Part shown: one piece after another, positions 4,901-6,038 of the stretch
Layout: every line of letters begins with the position of its first letter
How positions within the stretch are numbered: position 1 is the stretch's first letter
Origin: JAGQNP01 sp038257245
GTDB taxonomy: Bacteria > Patescibacteriota > Saccharimonadia > Saccharimonadales > JACQNP01
DNA: 6,038 nucleotides
Direction: 5' to 3'
NCBI GenBank assembly: GCA_038257245.1
Contig: JBBSJL010000028.1
Location: 1-6,038 of the forward strand
Made by a program: the position numbers and the translations under genes
Notes under the pieces: model-generated
What the model saw: the letters and a program-made list of their open reading frames with translations, nothing else
Database searches by the model: none
Told to the model about the DNA's origin: nothing

Positions 4901-5458
4901 TTAAGCGTGAGTTAGCTGTTCGTGAACAGTAACGTAGCTGAATATTTCTTCCTGAGAAAACCACATAGCAATTTCTTGTTCAGCCTCTTTTGGCGTGCCT
5001 GATGCGTGAATAATGTTTGCTGCACCCTTTTTCTTTAGCGAAGCCTGACCAAGACTTAGATGGGCATAGTCACCCCTTATTGTCCCTGGAGCAGAATCTT
5101 TGGGCCCAGTCGATCCAACCATTTTTCTAACTATTTCCACCGAATGATCGCCCTGAAGAATAATCGCAACCACCGGCGCACTGCGCATAAAATCCCTAGT
5201 GGCTTTAACTATCATTTTTCCGATTTCATCGGCAGATTCTGAATATTCTATGCCGTAAGTATCCCAATCTTTCTTTGTTTTGCCGCCGACTATCGGTATC
5301 AACTCATCTGGATAATGTTTGTCTACTAAATCCTGACTCGGGGTCATCATCTTCATTGCCGATATTTTTAGCCCAGTTCTTTCGAATCGAGTGATTATCT
5401 CTCCGATAATGCCTCGTTTTACAGAATCTGGTTTTAGTACAATAAGTGTTCGTTCCAT
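4901..5458 (-). CDS. ndk: Nucleoside diphosphate kinase, long form
   Basis: This enzyme transfers the gamma phosphate from ATP to other NDPs through a phosphohistidine and balances NTP and dNTP pools in the cytoplasm. The family signature is complete: the opening ERTLIVLKPDSVKRGIIGEI with the conserved Lys9, then VRKMVGSTGPKDSAPGTIRG with Arg111 and Arg128, and the active-site segment NIIHASGTPKEAEQEIAMWF with catalytic His151. The product has 185 residues against the usual 135-150. The extra length lies at about residues 50-90, between the KHY motif and SAPVVAIIL. There the normal short helix-loop is replaced by an insert containing VGGKTKKDWDTYGIEYS. I recall such long forms in Patescibacteria. 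The active-site motif reads HASG rather than HGSD. The start is ATG 5458 with AAGGA (5467-5463) four bases upstream. It is divergent from the recombinase gene. Confidence 0.95.
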   Translation of the reverse strand: MERTLIVLKPDSVKRGIIGEIITRFERTGLKISAMKMMTPSQDLVDKHYPDELIPIVGGKTKKDWDTYGIEYSESADEIGKMIVKATRDFMRSAPVVAIILQGDHSVEIVRKMVGSTGPKDSAPGTIRGDYAHLSLGQASLKKKGAANIIHASGTPKEAEQEIAMWFSQEEIFSYVTVHEQLTHA

Positions 5459-5482
5459 AATTTCCTTCGTTTATATTACTTA

Positions 5483-5491
5483 ATTCTAACA
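5483..5491 (-). promoter_or_regulatory. Extended -10 promoter of ndk (TGTTAGAAT)
   Basis: On the minus strand TGTTAGAAT is a TGn-extended -10 with TAGAAT matching consensus at five of six positions, 24 bases before the ndk ATG. The -35 position at 17 bases is poor (TTTAAT), as is usual when an extended -10 carries recognition. The predicted leader is about 18 bases and contains the AAGGA site. Confidence 0.5.
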
Positions 5492-5527
5492 GAGATGAAC
5501 TAATTATTAAATACCAACATTATGTCG

Positions 5528-5533
5528 TACAAT
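5528..5533 (+). promoter_or_regulatory. Candidate -10 (TACAAT) of the recombinase gene, leaderless arrangement
   Basis: TACAAT at 5528-5533 ends seven bases before ATG 5541, so transcription would begin at or next to the start codon. The purine run AAGAAGG directly touches the ATG, with no spacer, and could not act as a normal Shine-Dalgarno. The -35 region (5505-5510, TATTAA) is weak. Confidence 0.4.
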
Positions 5534-5540
5534 AAGAAGG

Positions 5541-6038
5541 ATGAAATTCTCCAAAACAAAGACCGATTTTCTGGAATATCTGGAACTAGAACAAAACCGT
5601 TCGCAAAAGACTATTGCCAACTACGATCACTACCTAACAAGACTAAACGACTTTGCTGGTGATATCGAAGTAAAGGACATCGACAATGAGCTGGTACGTA
5701 AATGGCGTCTATGGCTAAACCGGCTTGGCACAAACACCTCTGATGAGTTACAGAAAAGCACACTAAATTATCATCTTATTGCCCTGAGGAGTTTTCTAAA
5801 ATTCTGTGCCAAACGCGATATCGAATGTCTGACAGCCGAGAAGATCGAACTTGCCAAAACTGCACGCAAACAAGTCACCTTCTTAAACCCCGAGGAGCTT
5901 GGCAGAATGTTTGAACAGCCTAAAACTGATACCATAACCGGGCTTCGTGACCGGGCAATATTGGAATTACTGTTCAGCAGTGGGCTGCGTGTTTCGGAAC
6001 TTGTGGGACTAGATAAAGATCATATCAATGTCAAAAGA
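5541..6038 (+). CDS. Xer-type tyrosine recombinase, N-terminal 166 residues (runs off the window)
   Basis: The frame is open from ATG 5541 to the last base. Residues 1-95 form the SAM-like core-binding DNA clamp (FLEYLELEQNRSQKTIANYD, then STLNYHLIALRSFLKFCAKR). The catalytic domain starts at about 115 (FLNPEELGRMFEQP). The first catalytic arginine is Arg150 in LLFSSGLRVSELVGL, a near-perfect match to the XerC/XerD motif. The Lys, HxxR, His/Trp and Tyr parts lie beyond the window. The compact N-terminus and motif favour the housekeeping dimer-resolution Xer class that acts on dif, but XerC, XerD or a single-recombinase type cannot be separated here. An integrase of a mobile element is less likely: there is no other mobile gene and no repeat of the nearby tRNA 3' end. 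The N-terminus is fixed by the ATG, as no earlier in-frame start has a ribosome site. Confidence 0.9.
   Translation, partial: MKFSKTKTDFLEYLELEQNRSQKTIANYDHYLTRLNDFAGDIEVKDIDNELVRKWRLWLNRLGTNTSDELQKSTLNYHLIALRSFLKFCAKRDIECLTAEKIELAKTARKQVTFLNPEELGRMFEQPKTDTITGLRDRAILELLFSSGLRVSELVGLDKDHINVKR

Noticed and set aside
5060..5242. Plus-strand frame of 60 codons
   Set aside because: It is antisense to the core catalytic motifs of ndk.
4480..6038. tRNA gene about 1 kb from a tyrosine recombinase, suggesting an integrated element
   Set aside because: No direct repeat of the tRNA 3' end was found; the only match, TTCGAATC near 5381, is short and lies inside ndk. The genes between are ndk and a small membrane protein, and the recombinase motif is Xer-like.
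1..6038. TGA recoded as glycine (SR1/Gracilibacteria code), because no gene here stops at TGA
   Set aside because: Conserved glycines in Ndk, the parvulin domain and the recombinase are all GGN, and the long frames contain no internal TGA. With only eight stops, the lack of TGA is weak evidence.

Overview
The window looks like chromosome from a small-genome, moderately AT-rich bacterium, most likely a Patescibacteria/CPR member and plausibly Saccharibacteria (TM7). This rests on gene style, not on a marker gene. The clues are single-membrane-span proteins with long Pro/Gln/Thr-rich N-termini, a multi-span protein with a two-cysteine C-terminal domain, a lengthened nucleoside diphosphate kinase, very short 5' leaders and tight gene packing. 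Every stop codon in use is TAG or TAA, and the long frames contain no TGA, so the standard code fits and the SR1/Gracilibacteria code does not.

Layout. Bases 1-138 hold the last 45 codons of an unrecognised gene. Bases 119-374 hold a small reading frame that is coherent only if one C is removed from a run of five at 166-170; it is a candidate frameshifted gene or sequence error. Two plus-strand envelope proteins follow. The first (528-1664) has a disordered N-terminus, five predicted membrane spans and a C-terminal domain with two cysteines. The second (1772-2746) has a disordered N-terminus, one span and an outer domain that resembles the PsbP fold. Convergent to them is a minus-strand operon: a bacterial PH-domain membrane protein (4363-3821) overlaps by 17 bases a membrane-anchored parvulin/SurA-like foldase (3837-2770). 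The second half has a tRNA-Arg(CCU) with encoded CCA (4480-4554), then an 80-codon two-span membrane protein (4576-4818) that has no ATG, GTG or TTG start and seems to begin at ATT behind a good Shine-Dalgarno sequence. Convergent to that is ndk (5458-4901). A divergent promoter region separates ndk from a Xer-type tyrosine recombinase (5541 onward) that runs off the window.

How they fit together. Bases 528-4363 form an envelope block: two surface-exposed membrane proteins, a PH-domain membrane protein and an extracytoplasmic foldase that may help fold exported proteins. The right-hand part is housekeeping: a tRNA, nucleotide balancing (Ndk) and probable chromosome-dimer resolution (Xer). I see no CRISPR array, insertion sequence, phage module or defence cassette. 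The points most worth checking are the ATT-started membrane protein, the apparent move of the parvulin first strand to the C-terminus, and the probable leaderless transcripts.
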